A DNA stretch of 64,000 nt from Catenaria anguillulae PL171. Taxonomy: Eukaryota; Blastocladiomycota; Blastocladiomycetes; Blastocladiales; Catenariaceae. Position numbers and translations under genes: made by a program. This document shows positions 32,249 to 44,472 of the stretch, in pieces (positions within the stretch are counted from its first letter, which is position 1; every line of letters starts with the position of its first letter). The stretch is from NCBI GenBank assembly GCA_002102555.1, contig MCFL01000098.1:18973-82972 (forward strand), in the 5' to 3' direction. Under the pieces are notes generated by a model. It was not told the DNA's origin. It saw nothing but the letters and a program-made list of their open reading frames with translations, and ran no database searches.

Positions 32249-34007
32249 ATGATTTCATCACTCAAATGGATCCCGCGCGGCGCCTGCGCCACGACCCCGC
32301 GCCGCGTCGCCATGGACGATGCGGAATTCAAGCGCATGGCCGAGGTTGCAGGCCTTGAGCACGAGGAGGCCATGGCCGAGCTCGAGCGTGCGCGCGCGGC
32401 CGAGGCGGAGGCGGCCGACAAGGACGATGCCGAGGACGAGGACGAGGATATGGAGAGTGGGAACGAGTCTGGGTCGGATGACGACGAGGATGCAGAGGAC
32501 GACGAGGACGATGGTATGGATGTGGATGTCAAGGAAAAGAACCCGGATGATTTGTCCGAGTACAACTTGGATGGTTATGATGATGAGCCCGAGAATGTGA
32601 TTGAGAGTACGATTTTTTTTCTTTTCTCTTGTGCTCGGCGTTGATTGAATTGTTTGGCTCCATTGATCTTGACCACCGGTCTGTGTTCTACAACATTTAG
32701 CCGCCAACATCTTTTCCAACATGAAGTCCATGGTGTACCACGCGGCCGACGATTCGACCGAGGACCCTTATGTGACCAACGTGTCGGACGACGAAGCCGA
32801 GCGTGCCGAAGAAGAAGAAGCGCTTGCCATTGCCCCCTACGACTCTGTGCTTGTTGTTGCCACGACTGCTGACGACATTTCGCAGCTCGAGTTTCAAGTG
32901 CTCGAGGGCGAGCCCGACGATCTGTCCGACTCGGAGGACCAAGTGGCCGGCACCAACTTGTACACGCACCACGACGTGATGCTGCCCACGTTCCCGCTGG
33001 CCGTCGAATGGTTCGACTATGTGCCCGGGTCGCAAACTACCTTCAAGTCGACGGCACACGACGGCACGGATCGCGGCAGTTTTGTTGCGGTTGCCGGATT
33101 TGCGCCCGACATTGAGTTGTGGGACGTGGATGTGGTGGACGCCATGCTGCCATTGGCCGTTCTGGGTGCCCCACGGGAAACCGATGCGGCCACGGGCAAG
33201 CTCGGCAAGAAGAAGGTCAGCGGCGCGGCAAAGCGCACGCCCAACGACCAGTTTCACGTGGACGCGGTGCTTGCCCTGTCGTGGAACAAGGCGCATCGCA
33301 ACTTTTTGGCGTCTGGGTCGGCCGATGCCACCGTCAAGATTTGGGACTTGGACACGTTGACGGCAGTGCGCTCCTTCACGCCGCATGCCAAGGCGGCCAA
33401 GAAGCCGGCAGCAAAGCCCGGGCACGTTGCGGGCGCAAAGGTGTGCATCACGCAATGGGCCCCCGCAGCACCCACGTGCTTGTTGACGGGCGGACACGAT
33501 GCCACGGTCCGCTTCTTTGACACGCGCACGCCCGACCAGCTCGTCACGTGCAAGTTGACGGCCGACCCGGAATCGGCCGCCTTCAACACGGTCCCCGGAG
33601 CAGACTCGCAAGTGTATGTGTCGACGGAAGACGGTCACATTGTGCTTGTGGACTTGCGCAACGCCGCTCAGCCTGTGTGGACATTAAGTGCACATTCTGG
33701 CGGATCGGCATCGTGTGTATCGTTGACCCCCTTGGGCACCACGTTGGCCAGTGTGGGTGCAGACAAGACGGTCAAGATTTGGAATGTCAGCTCGGGCAAG
33801 CCGGCGTTGCGGCACTCGAGGCAGATGCCCCAGTTGGGTCCCTTGTTTTCGTGCGCGTGGTGTCCCGAGCAAGAGGGCGTGTTGGCTGTGGGTGGTGCAA
33901 GGGGCAGCGTTGTGTTGGATTTGAACATGAATGCCGTGGTGACGGCAAACGCCAATGCCGGCGACAAGGACGACGATATCTCGGAGGATGAGAGTGATGA
34001 TGAGTAG
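32249..34007 (+). CDS. PWP1: PWP1, WD40 ribosome-biogenesis protein
   Basis: Nucleolar WD-repeat protein needed for 60S subunit maturation. Two exons, 32249-32606 and 32701-34007, joined with a GTACGA...TTTAG intron (phase 1), give about 554 residues. The N terminus carries MISSLKWIPRGACATTPRR, the usual PWP1 start, then a long acidic tract (residues about 50-95) and ENPDDLSEYNLDGYDDEPE-like sequence. WD repeats include VDAVLALSWNKAHRNFLASG, SADATVKIWDLDTLTAVRSF, PTCLLTGGHDATVRFFDTRT, TTLASVGADKTVKIWNVSSG and VLAVGGARGSVVLDLNMN. The C terminus is acidic (DDDISEDESDDE), as in the family. Confidence 0.95.
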
Positions 34008-34242
34008 ACAGACCTTTTGTTCTTTTCCTTTTTTCTTTTTCTTTTTTCTTTACCCCCCTTCCCGACTCTTTACTCGATATCTACATGTAATCATCATTGC
34101 TGTATCATCTGTTTCTAATTATCCGCTGCCCAGTGGCATGGACTTGCTCCATATTGCCAGGAAACAATGAAGATGTATATGTACAGAATATATGTACAAC
34201 AACAAACTGCTACAGAAACAGCAGCAGGACAGTCAAGAGCGC

Positions 34243-34975
34243 CTAGATGGTCAATTCCTCGCGAGCAGAGAAAAAGTGCGTGTAAGTGACAATGGTGCCA
34301 TAGACGAGAATCCCGCCGGCGACCGACATGTAGCCGGCGACAGGATGAATCTGGGGGCAGAGGAAGGGGTGGCGCAAACAGCGGAATGAGAATCCCCAGA
34401 GCCAATAATGTGAAAAAAAGGACAAGAAAAGAAAAGAGAGCCGCACAATCGAGGATCGGGTGAGTGCAATAGGCAGACCTGGAGGAAGGGGCGGGGCGAT
34501 GTCAATCAAAATATAGTTGGCATGGTGCAAGAGAAACGAGTGGAACACACCAAAGCCCGTGACGACGAGAAAGGACGTGAGAAAGTATCCAGCGTCGCGC
34601 AATCCGCTATGTATGGCACGCATGGGACAACAGCCAACAAAGTTATCATCTCAGCCGGCTATTCCAACTAAGCTCATGATTGGGGACGAGACGGAAACCC
34701 GCCAACGAACCTGGACGGGCTGTCGGAAAAGACGTCGTCGGCGCCGGTACAACGTGCACAGATCATGTTGGGCAGCGGTGCGAGGATGTACGTGAAGACT
34801 GTTTGGGAGTGCGGCCAAATTGGCGGCGTTTGTGAGCCATGACCCGAGCTGCAGTGGATTGGAAGCACGAGAGATCGACGAACCGACGAGAAGAGGTAGC
34901 CAATTGCTGTACAAGGCACACGCCAAGATGACGAGGAGAAAGCCAGTCGCAAAGGCAAATGCCAGGCCGATTACA
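34243..34975 (-). CDS. VPS55: VPS55 / LEPROT-family endosomal membrane protein (first exon unresolved)
   Basis: Small four-pass protein that acts with Vps68 in late endosome-to-vacuole traffic. Exons on the minus strand: 34884-34975 (VIGLAFAFATGFLLVILACA), one starting at 34798 (VFTYILAPLPNMICARCTGA DDVFSDSPS in two pieces), one at about 34500-34615 (GLRDAGYFLTSFLVVTGFGV, HHANYILI) and a last ending at 34243 (IHPVAGYMSVAGGILVYGTI then VTYTHFFSAREELTI). Order, APLPN and the DAGYFLT segment match the family. The start codon lies in an upstream exon between about 35000 and 35250 that I could not place in phase. The final junction is also off by one base in my reading, so an indel or unusual splice site is possible. 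Confidence 0.83.
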
Positions 34976-35530
34976 CTGGAAAAGTAGAAGTAGGGTCGCG
35001 TGGCGTGAGGTGGGTGGTGGTGGTCCACAGTAGTTGGCGAGTCAGTTGAAATGGCTTATGCATAAGCTTGGCAATGGGGAAAGGAGGTTGTGGTTGTTGA
35101 GGCAAAAACATACGCTGGGTAAGACACGAATATGAATGTCGAGGAGAGTCAGCATATCGAGTGACGGTCAGAGGCAGGCAGATGACGGGTGGGTGCGGAC
35201 GACGGACTTTTGACGCCGGCTGGACGGGACATGATGATTCGGTGGTTGGGCAAGAAGCGATGGCGGGTCAACAAGGTGTGAATGCAGAGGGCTGCTTATG
35301 CGTATAGTTATGCATATGGATCCATAGGGTGTCTCGGTTCACGCTGTCCGGGAATCATGCCAAGGCTGGGCCCGTCTTGAAGGAGCGGAGCGTGAACTTG
35401 AAAAGGAGAATAAAGCGACCATGAATGATCGATGATTTTCAATTTTCATGATCGGCAGCCAATCATCGGTGCCATTGTGTAATATCTATACCGGTACATA
35501 CATATATGCAATCCGGATCCAATTGTCTCG
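34976..35530. other. VPS55 5' region and intergenic
   Basis: Should contain the first exon of VPS55 (a GTATGT donor lies near 35110 on the minus strand) and the promoters of both divergent genes. Nothing else is seen. Confidence 0.5.
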
Positions 35531-38256
35531 ATGGACAACCGCTTGGCCAGTCGGGAACCAGACGAGCAGCAACTTTTCGCAATGGACAGTCGTCGACCCC
35601 ATACCCAGACCCAGGATCCGTCCCCTCATGACCAAGATGGCCATGCGGCTGTCTCGCCCTCCCAGATTGCTCATTCTCATTCGCATGATGGTTTACGGAA
35701 TGGTGGCTCTGGCTTTGGCTCTGGCTCAGCTCCAGTCCCTCGTTCCCACGAGTCGCACTCGCACTGGCACTGGCACTCCTACTCGCAGACTCAGGCGGGC
35801 GTCCGCTATGGTGACTGTGGCGGAGGGGGTTATTCATACTACCCATATCCTGCCACAGCCGGGTACTACGGCTACGAGTACCAGTGCCAGTATCAGCACC
35901 AGCACCACTACCAACAACAGTACCAGTATCCCCATCCCCACCAGTATCATTACCGTCACGGTCACCCCGACTACCATCATTGGCACGACCGAGGCGACCA
36001 ACCCATCCACCACGCATTATACCAATCACACCATCATCGTCAGTACTCTGATCATCACCACAACGCATACAATCAACTCTACCCCCAGCAATCTGCAGGC
36101 GACCACTCGTACCCTCAATTCGAAACACCCCAGGGCCGCAATCCCAACCCTGCCATCCGTCGCACCGTTGCCCTTCACGGCCGCCCTCAACACACCACCA
36201 ATCAAACCAACCGACACTCACTTTCCTCCACCTCCGCGCGCAACCTCCACGCTCGCCAGAACAGTCCTCCGCCTCCACATTCTTCATCCCACCGCCGCGA
36301 CACTGACCGTCGATCCACTGCACGCCGCTCTCGTTCACGGTCCACGTCGCCACGGTCACAGTCCCGTTACGACACTCGATCACGCTCACGTTCACATTCA
36401 CGTTCCCGGTCCTGCCGCCGGGCTCGCTCCCGATCTCGCTCCCGATCTCGTTCCCGTTCTCGCTCGCACTCACGACGCCGCCGCCACCAATCACCCGACT
36501 ACCACTCCCACCGCCATCGTCAAAACCACCACCCGCGCCGGCACGATTACGATCAAGGCTACGACCACAGCTCTCGCCACCATCCCCGCTCTCATTTCCG
36601 CTCTCGCCACGACGATTTCTCGGACCGGCAGCACTCAGACCCTATCAAACGCAAGCGTACCGGCCGGCCGCGCGACAAGTACAAGAACCGTGGTCCCACC
36701 CTAAACCATCACGATAACGACACCGATTTGAGTCGAGAGACAGATTGCTCGTCATTTGCATTTGGTCCACCGGCCGAATATCCCGTCATTGCCTTTGACC
36801 ACCAACTCGAGCTGGCCTTGCAACGCGCCATGTCTGCATTTCCCACTGCTGCGGCCGCAACGGCAAGTGCGGCTGCGACTGCAGCAGCTGCTGCAACAAA
36901 GTCAGCCCGCACCTTGCTCATCCTCGGTTCGTACTCGCATTGTCTCACCGTTTTTCGGGCGAACGCTCACCAACTGACCATAAGTTCATCTTGTTTACAG
37001 ACCTCAACGGGTGTCTCATGACCCGGCTCAACCACCAAGAGTTTCAGCTAGCAAGAAAATCCGGGTATCCGCTTCCCGCCAAAGTCGGGACCGTTGCCAA
37101 GAAACCCGTGTTTATGCGGCCACACGCCATCGAGTTTGTGCGCTACGTGCAAGCCATGCCTGAGCTGGACGTTGCCGTATGGACTTCGGCCACTGCAAAG
37201 AATGCAGCAACCCTCATTGACATGGTGCTCGGATCCAAGACGTACAGCCAGTTCAAGTTTGTATGGGGCCGTGAAAAGTGTACGCCCGTGCAGAATGAGG
37301 AGACGCCGTGGGCCACCATCAAGGTAGACTTTCAACTGCCCTCCCTCCGTCTCTATGTATGCTCCTTGATTTTTCTTACTCTTCCCCCCTTTGTGGTTCT
37401 CCAGGACTTGGGCGCCATTTACAAAGCGTTTCCCGACTACACCCCCGAACGCACACTGATCGTCGACGACTCGCTGTACAAGGCGCGGCTCAATGCCGCC
37501 AACGCCCTCGTGCTGCCCTCGTTTGATCTCATCAATCCACTTGCCGCGCCCATGGCCGACACGGTGCTGCTTGACTTGGCGGCCTACTTGAGGCTGCTTG
37601 TGCGTGTCAACCCTCCGGATGTGCGAAAGTACATTCACGCCAACCCGTTTTCGATTCTCGTCAACACACCTGCAGCGGCTGCGCCAACGGCTGCGCCCAC
37701 GGCGGCAGGAACGGGTGCACGTCCCGGGTCGACCTCGCCATCCAAACGCAACCTACCTGCCAACCTGATTGCCGTGTCCAACCCACAACCGGATTTCTCG
37801 TCTCCACCAGGGTACTCGCCGCCCAAGCACGTGACGGACGCAGTGGCTGGCGACTTGACGGCGTCGTTGGCGCTTGAAAAGCCCACCCCTCCAGCGGCGG
37901 CGGCGGCGTCTTCAGGCATGAGCATGGATTCCGGGTCGTGGATTGATCTCTTGGCCACGGCCAAGGATGCCGTGCCGGCACCGCAAATGGATGCAGACGA
38001 TGATGATTTTTGGGAACAGGTGAGTAAAGTGTCCTTGTCGAGCGAGGCTTCGAGCGCGGCGCAAAGTGGTGCGTCGAGTCCGAGGGTGGGGAATGGCGAG
38101 CAAAGAGAGGGGGGTGGGGCAAAGGGCCCTAGCGAGGTGGAGGCCACGACGACAAGTGCCGAGGGGCGTGCAAAGAGCGCGGGGGCGGGTGGCAAGGCGG
38201 GGAATGGAAAGGGGTCGGCGGCATCCGTCAGGAAGTTGGATTGGAATGATTTTTGA
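35531..38256 (+). CDS. RS-domain protein fused to an FCP1/SCP-like (NIF) phosphatase domain
   Basis: Three exons, 35531-36926, 37001-37323 and 37405-38256, with consistent phases, give about 856 residues. Residues 1-230 are His/Tyr/Gln/Ser-rich. About 255-325 is an RS domain (runs of SRSRSRS), typical of splicing-associated proteins. From residue 460 comes a HAD-type NIF/FCP1-like domain: LLILDLNGCLMTR, FMRPHAIEFVRYVQAMPELD, VAVWTSATAKNAATLIDMVL, FVWGREKCT, ERTLIVDDSLYKARLNAANA. The family nucleophile is present (D466), but the usual DxDGT motif reads D-L-N-G-C, so the second Asp, the general acid, is Asn. The C-terminal about 230 residues are Ala/Ser/Pro-rich and end KLDWNDF. Likely nuclear; targeting of an RNA polymerase II or splicing substrate is inferred from the RS domain. 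Confidence 0.82.
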
Positions 38257-39027
38257 TATTGGTGTGGGCAAGACTGGACTATCAAGAGGGACGGAAACTG
38301 GTTAGGAGACGGGGATCTCCTGACTGCCCAGTTTTGGTTCGTTGGTTTGCAAGATCACGATTGAAAGTACCGAGGAAGGGCATATGGCTGTCATGTGATG
38401 TATCCGATTATTGACTCACTTGTGCTTCAAATTGCCCATCCGTGCCCACATGCGCCAGGGGATGTTGCCGCCGTGAGTGTGTGCACCCCAAACTAGTTTT
38501 GCACGTCTCGCGCGCGCTCATCCCACGTCGATCAATCACGGCCATCGCCAACGTTTCAGCCCACGGCTGGCAGCAATACTTGGCAGTCACATGGGCACCG
38601 CCGGCTCACGAGATGATTGTATTTCTTTCAATCGTGAACGGCTACTCCATGCAACCACTACATTACTAACACGACGCAATGCAATCGATCACATGCACAC
38701 GCATGCATCAACAAGTATGTGCCCCTGGTTGGGGTTGTGTGCAGCGGTAGCTGGCGCTGCTGGCAGCCGCGGTGCAGGCGTTTGATAACAAAATGCGATC
38801 TCTCCCGCCAGCGGCTGCAAGCTGCGGATCCAAAGGGAAACGACCTGGGCCAGGCTCGAGTCCAAGCGCCATGCATGCCAAGTGAGGCCTTCCTAGCATA
38901 AAGACTCCCTCTACCCGTCCGACCAATCTTCCCCCCGCCCGTCGGTATCTCTGTCTGACAGTCCTCAACTTGCCACGTCAGGGAGGTTTGACTCCCCAAA
39001 TCGCAGACTGCAACACATCCCATCATT
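38257..39027. other. Intergenic, no gene seen
   Basis: 771 bp between two plus-strand genes; short ORFs only, no RNA gene. Confidence 0.6.
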
Positions 39028-42000
39028 ATGCACTCAGCAACCACCTCCCTGGCCGCTGCTGCCAGCGGTAGTGGTTCCGCCGCTCATCCGCCCACTCTCG
39101 CTTCCGCATCGCGATGGGCCCAGTTCCGAGCCATGTTTCGGCTCCGTGTGCGAATGTTCCAGTCGGACCCGATCTCGGCGCTTCCCCTGCTTGGATTCCC
39201 GGTTCTCTTCTGCTCTGTGCTACTCTGGCTTGCCTCCAATGACGACTCGGTCTACTCCGCCAAAAAGGTCAACAACCCGTCGCCCTACCACCATTTCGTC
39301 ACGTTTGCACCTTCGTACGTTGCTGGTGGATCTGCAGACCCATGGGCCGTCAAGCAAGTCCTCACGGGTGCCAATGCGACCATCATGGACCTGCGCGCAC
39401 AACGGTTTACCCGCTTGATGCAGTTCCAGCCAAAGCTCATGCCCTACTTTATGAAGCCAAACTGGCACAAGGCAAACTCCATGCCCGACTTGCAAGCCCT
39501 CTCTCGCGAGTATGCCACGTTTTACCGCGAAAAGCGTGAGGAGGTCCGTCGCGAAAACATTCCGCCGTTTGGTGGATTCATGCTGCACTCTGCACCAACA
39601 CCAACCTCGCCCTCCGCGCCGCTCAACTGGTCCATTGTTCTCAATCCAAACCCAAACTTGCTCGAATGGTCGCTCAACATTCCGCAGCTCATGATGAATG
39701 CGGTCCTCAACGGCATGCAATTCACGCTCCCACCTGGCCCCATTGACACTGCCAACGTCCCGCCAGTCGCAACCATTGCCCAGGCCGGCGTCTTGCAAGA
39801 CCCTGGATTCAACGTTCGCCCACCTCCACCCATGCCCGAAGACAAAGATGCAGGGCCGGGATTTGTTGCGGCCGCGCTTCAAGGTGCCAGCGGCCCACCC
39901 GGCCCGTCCAACGGCAAAGAGGCCGTTATTCCCACTGGACCAGGCGACTTTGGTCCCGTTCCCTTGACGGACGACGAGCTCAAGCGTTTGGACGAGCTCG
40001 TCAAGTCGTTCAATGCGTCGTCGTACGCACGCACTGCTCGGCAGCTGGTGGAGCGACATCAGCGGGATCCGCAGGGTGCAGAGCTTGTAGCGCCGCCGTG
40101 GTCGATTCAAGTCAATGGGACATTGATTCCGTATCGCGTGCATCCGTCCGAGGCAGTCAATTTCTTGTCCGTGTTTGCGCCGCCGTTGCTCGTCATGGCC
40201 ATGTACGTTCCCCGACACATCATCCTACCTGTGCTCATCTAATTATGTCCTTATCGCTTCACTTGTGATTCATCCACAGCTTCTTCCTGCTCATGGCCGC
40301 GACGCGCAACATGACGGTCGAGCGCGTTGAAGGCCAGTTTGCTTACTTTGTCACCAACGGCTTGTCGCCGTCCATCTTTTACCTGTCGACCATTGCCGTG
40401 TACCTGGCCATGATTTGCATTGGGCTTGCCATGATTGCCTTCTTCTTTCTGGGCGCAAAGTACATGAGTGTCGGGTACACGGTCATTCTCCTGTTTGGAT
40501 TCACAGTTGTTGTGTTGCTGCAATCGGCCACCTTGTCGTTTGCATTTGATGACAAGCAACTGGTCCCCTCGGTCTTGTTCCTGTTGATCATTGCTGGATC
40601 CGTTGGACCGCAGATTATGACCCATTTGCTCAAGATTCCCTCGGTACGTTGTATTACGTTTTCGTTTACATCGCCATGTGGGCACACACTGACACCCATC
40701 GCTATCCATGTCCTTGACAGCTTCCTCAAACGACCACGACCATCCTGTACATCCTACTGCCATCGTTTGCCCTCAACAAGTGCTTCCTGGAAATGGTGCT
40801 TGCCAACACCGACATGACGTCATACCGGCCGTTTGCCCCCAACTCGGGCAGTGTCTACTCGCTCACGCTGTGCATTCTCGCCAGCCACGCGCTCGTGTTT
40901 TTCGCGTCCACATTGTTGCTCGCGCAATCCGCGTCGCGCGACCCGCTTGGCGGCTCGGTGGGCGGCTCGTGGGTACCATCGTGGCTCTCATTGGGCGGTA
41001 CGCGTGGCGAGTCAAAGAACGGCCATGACGAGGACGATGAGGACGACGAGGAAGCCATGAAGGCGACGGGTGTGCCGAGGGATCCGCACTTGACGGCCGA
41101 AAAGGAACGCATTCGGTCGGGTGCACATGCCGACGACGATGTGGTGCGCATTGAAGGGCTGAGCATGACGTTCCCTGGCACTGCAAGGACAGGACCGCAC
41201 AAGGTGTTGGATGATTTGTGGTTCAGTGTCAAGAAGAACGAGTGTTTTGCGTTCCTGGGTCCCAATGGAGCGGGCAAGGTTGGCCCTTTCTTTTTTTCGG
41301 CTTCATGCGGCTTGTCGCCCAGTTTCACTGATGCATCCCACCTTGTTCGTGTGTGTACACAGTCAACCACAATCAATATTCTCACGGGCCAACTCAAGGC
41401 CACTCAAGGCACCGCCACCGTGTGCGGCAAGCAACCCAACGATCCAGGCGTCAAACGTTTGTTTGGCCTGTGTCCACAATACGACCACGTGTACAAGGAA
41501 CTCACTGTCCGCGATCATTTGGTTGCGTTTGCCGCCATCAAGGGCGTGCCTGCCCAGGAGGTGGACGCGGCTGTCGACCAGGCAATTGCAGACGCCATGC
41601 TTGAGGACTTTAGGTATCGCAAGGTCAAGGAGCTTTCGGGAGGCACGAGGCGCAGGTTGACCATTGCTATTGCATGCTTGGGTCGCCCCGCTGTGGTGAT
41701 TTTGGATGGTGCGCCTTTCTTCCCTTTTTCGTGTTCGTTGTTGGAATACTGGACCGCGGAACTAACAATGGGTTTCCAGAGCCAACCACGGGCGTCGACA
41801 TTGCAACACGCCGCACCATCTGGTCCATGGTCCAACGTCTGAACAAGCACATGTCTGTGCTGCTCGTGACCCATGACATGGACGAGGCCGAGCGGCTTTC
41901 GCAACGCGCAGGTATCATGATCAACGGGTCGCTCGTGTGCCTCGGGTCGGCATCGCGCCTCAAGTCGCTGTTTGGCTCGGCCTACATGCTCAAGATGCAA

Positions 42001-42372
42001 TTTGCGTACGCAACACCCACCCAAGTGATTGATCAGTCCCTTGCCGACATTCAGGCAAAGGTCGCGGCGCAAGCCGGCCACGTGCTTGTGCCAAGGTTGC
42101 GCGTCGTGCATCGTGGCGAGTCGAGTATCGAGGTCGCCATGGACATGATTGAGAATACCAAGGGTGCTGCTGGTGGGGAGATTGATGACGAGCAACGGGT
42201 GGTTGCGCAAATGGCGTTTTTGGGCGAAATGCTCGGGTTTGTCACCGACATGCGTGCGCGATGGGCAGTCACGGATTACTCGTTGGCCGAATTGACGCTC
42301 ACAGAGTTGTTTGTGCGGCTCGCTCAGCATCATCGGACGTATCAGGACGAGGAGGCGGCAAAGCATTCATGA
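39028..42372 (+). CDS. Half-size ABC transporter, subfamily A type
   Basis: Membrane domain followed by one nucleotide-binding domain. Five exons: 39028-40202, about 40280-40644, about 40722-41277, about 41364-41708 and 41781-42372, with standard introns. A first span (ALPLLGFPVLFCSVLLWLAS) is followed by a loop of about 330 residues with N-glycosylation-type sites (NWS, NAS, NGT). A cluster of spans follows (FLSVFAPPLLVMAIFFLLMA, FYLSTIAVYLAMICIGLAMI, VGYTVILLFGFTVVVLLQSA, ILYILLPSFALNKCFLEMVL). NBD: Walker A LGPNGAGKST, Q-loop LCPQYD, signature LSGGTRRR, Walker B AVVILDEPTTG, H-loop LLVTHDMDEAE. The ABCA assignment rests on the membrane-NBD order, large loop and NBD style. Its 3' end is copied at 47974-48243. 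Confidence 0.9.
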
Positions 42373-43388
42373 ATTCCGTGAACGGGGAGGATTGTGTATT
42401 GTTGAATCAGTTCAATTTTGAGATAGATAGATGCTTTGAAGTAGAGGCCGCGCGAACAGCAACTTTATTTCACGTTGCGTCAAGGATCCTTGAGCACAAT
42501 GATGTCTATTGGAGTACTCGGCTTCCAACTCTTTCCCTTTCATCTCAATTACCTCCGATTCGCTTGACGTGTAGTAGCCCGCGATAACATTACATCGAGG
42601 CTCGCCCAACTCGACTGATTTAGTTGCCGAAGGACCTTGGAACGCAAAGCACATCCTCATGTCCAGTGAGACCCTGAACCCCGTTTGTGCACGGTCACGG
42701 CGTACCTATCAGGGCACCTGATGGCCGCCTAAACTGGCAGCTCTCGCAACTTCATTGTTGTGAAGTTGGCACTTTTCAAGCAGAGCTTGACGTATTCCGG
42801 CCACCTCGTTGGCAGATTGGAATCCTGTTTCTTTCCATACTTTGGGAATTGCTGCTGGGAATATGTTGGCAGGGGGAGCAGGAGCAGACGGCATGACAAT
42901 GTCTGGGCATCCGAGTGTCATCGGCAAAGGCATGATGACAGACCGTCATGAGTTTTCCATCGGCCACCTTGAGATCGATGTATGAGTTGTCTGTCGTGCG
43001 AACCCGCGCGAGACAGGCATCAGCGCCAAGTTTGACAGTTTGACGATTGTATTGCATCTCAGCTGCCGTTACTCGGACTCTGTGAGCTCTGGAACCGACT
43101 CGGTGACCCCCCCCCCCATGCGGCTGGGAGGAGGTACACCTGGGTTGCTTATCCAGAGGATTTCGTCGCGTCCACGATGACCGACTCATCAGCTTACGGG
43201 TGCATCGTGAGACAATTGTGGGATCCGAGTGGTCTATGATACTTGTCGCTCTTGATACCACAATGGACCTTGACGGCTGCGGTTATTGGCCAAAGCGTGC
43301 GAGCATCATGGCAAACTTCCACGACGGCTCCAAGCCGAACGGTTGATGTCGCTCAGATGTTATTTTGACCATAGTATACAAACACACA
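42373..43388. other. Intergenic, no gene seen
   Basis: About 1 kb between convergent genes. A C run lies at 43111-43119 and an AGAT microsatellite near 42421. Antisense ORFs lack coding character. Confidence 0.55.
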
Positions 43389-44128
43389 TCAGTTCATGTT
43401 CAAGTTGAACAGGTCCTCCTCGTTATCCCGCTTGAGCTTTTCAAACATGCCTGGCGCCATCATGGGCTCGAGCTTGCCCGTCTTTGCGTTTCGCTTGCCA
43501 ATGTACCGGTAGGGGAGCTCGACCGATTCGTGCTTTGAAAACTTGATTTCGGGCAAGTCGCAAAACTCGATCGTGTCGAGCGGCTGCTTCTTTTCGAGAA
43601 TCAGGTGTGTTGTGATGACGGCGGTATCTACACAACATCTCAGTTGGTGTCAGTATCAGCGGCTGGCAGATGAATACTCATCAGAAAATCGGGAAACGCG
43701 GCATATGTACCCGTGGTCATTTGAATAGGGCCCAACCGCCGGCTGGGAAACCCGAGCTTTCGCAAAATCGACGTGCGATCCGCACTCTCATACCCGTCGC
43801 CCAAAATGCCACCAAACAACATGTAATCAAACTTGTCTGCGTCCTCTGGACTCAACTCCTGCGTGGCTTCCATGTCGAGCAAGCAAATGCGGTCAAAGGG
43901 GATGCCGAGCTCAGTCACGTCCTTTGACGTGGGCAAGCATCCGCGGAGACGTTCGAGGTGCGGATGCTTGCCGGTGTCAGCCGTCAAGGAGGCAACAATG
44001 GGCGCGTGCATGTTGGTGAAGATGAGGTTGGCCGGCTCGGCGCGGCCAACGTGGTCGAGCATGTGCGAGTACTCGAGCCGGCACCATTCGTGCAGGTCCT
44101 CTTCGAGGTGTTCGACAATGTACTTCAT
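43389..44128 (-). CDS. SFM1: SFM1-like SPOUT-domain protein arginine methyltransferase
   Basis: Homologue of yeast Sfm1, which methylates ribosomal protein Rps3. Two exons, 43711-44128 and 43389-43627, joined in phase 1 (QMTT|DTAVITT), give about 218 residues (yeast 213). Family landmarks: MKYIVEHLEEDLHEWCRLEY at the start, NLIFTN, ICLLDMEATQELSPEDADKF, DYMLFGGILGDGYESADRTS (SPOUT AdoMet-binding knot), RRLGPIQMTTDTAVITTHLI, IEFCDLPEIKFSKHESVELP and a YRYIGKRNAKTGKLEPMMAP-type C terminus. Divergent from NAA25 across a 344-bp region. Confidence 0.92.
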
Positions 44129-44472
44129 GGCTGCGGCAGTGGATTGTTGTCTGTTGGTGGATACAGTACTGTATTTGGCATTGAAATGAAATTGGAGTCC
44201 GTTGGAACTGGAATCGCTTTAGTGTGTGTGAGAGTGCCTTCGTGCGTGCGTCCACGGGTGTTCCATCACGTGATCCATCACCACAGCGCAAAGTCAACAA
44301 CGACGTTCGGCCTTTGCGTTGGAGGCATGATGATCAGTCAATATGGAGCACGCTATGAATGAATGACTGCACGGCACCACCCCCATGCATATTGCACTGC
44401 CACTGGCCCAATCAAAGACAACCACCACATCCACGACAGCCTCGTGATCTACCAATCCGACCCCGACTCGAC
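44129..44472. promoter_or_regulatory. Shared divergent promoter region, SFM1 / NAA25
   Basis: 344 bp between two outward-facing start codons; no ORF of note and no clear TATA box. Both genes act on nascent proteins or ribosomes, so coordinate expression is possible but only inferred. Confidence 0.45.

Noticed and set aside
35448-36704. Overlapping 418-codon Thr/Ile-rich plus-strand ORF and a 343-codon minus-strand ORF
   Set aside because: Both are off-frame readings of the His/Arg/Ser-rich RS-domain exon, which alone connects to the phosphatase domain.
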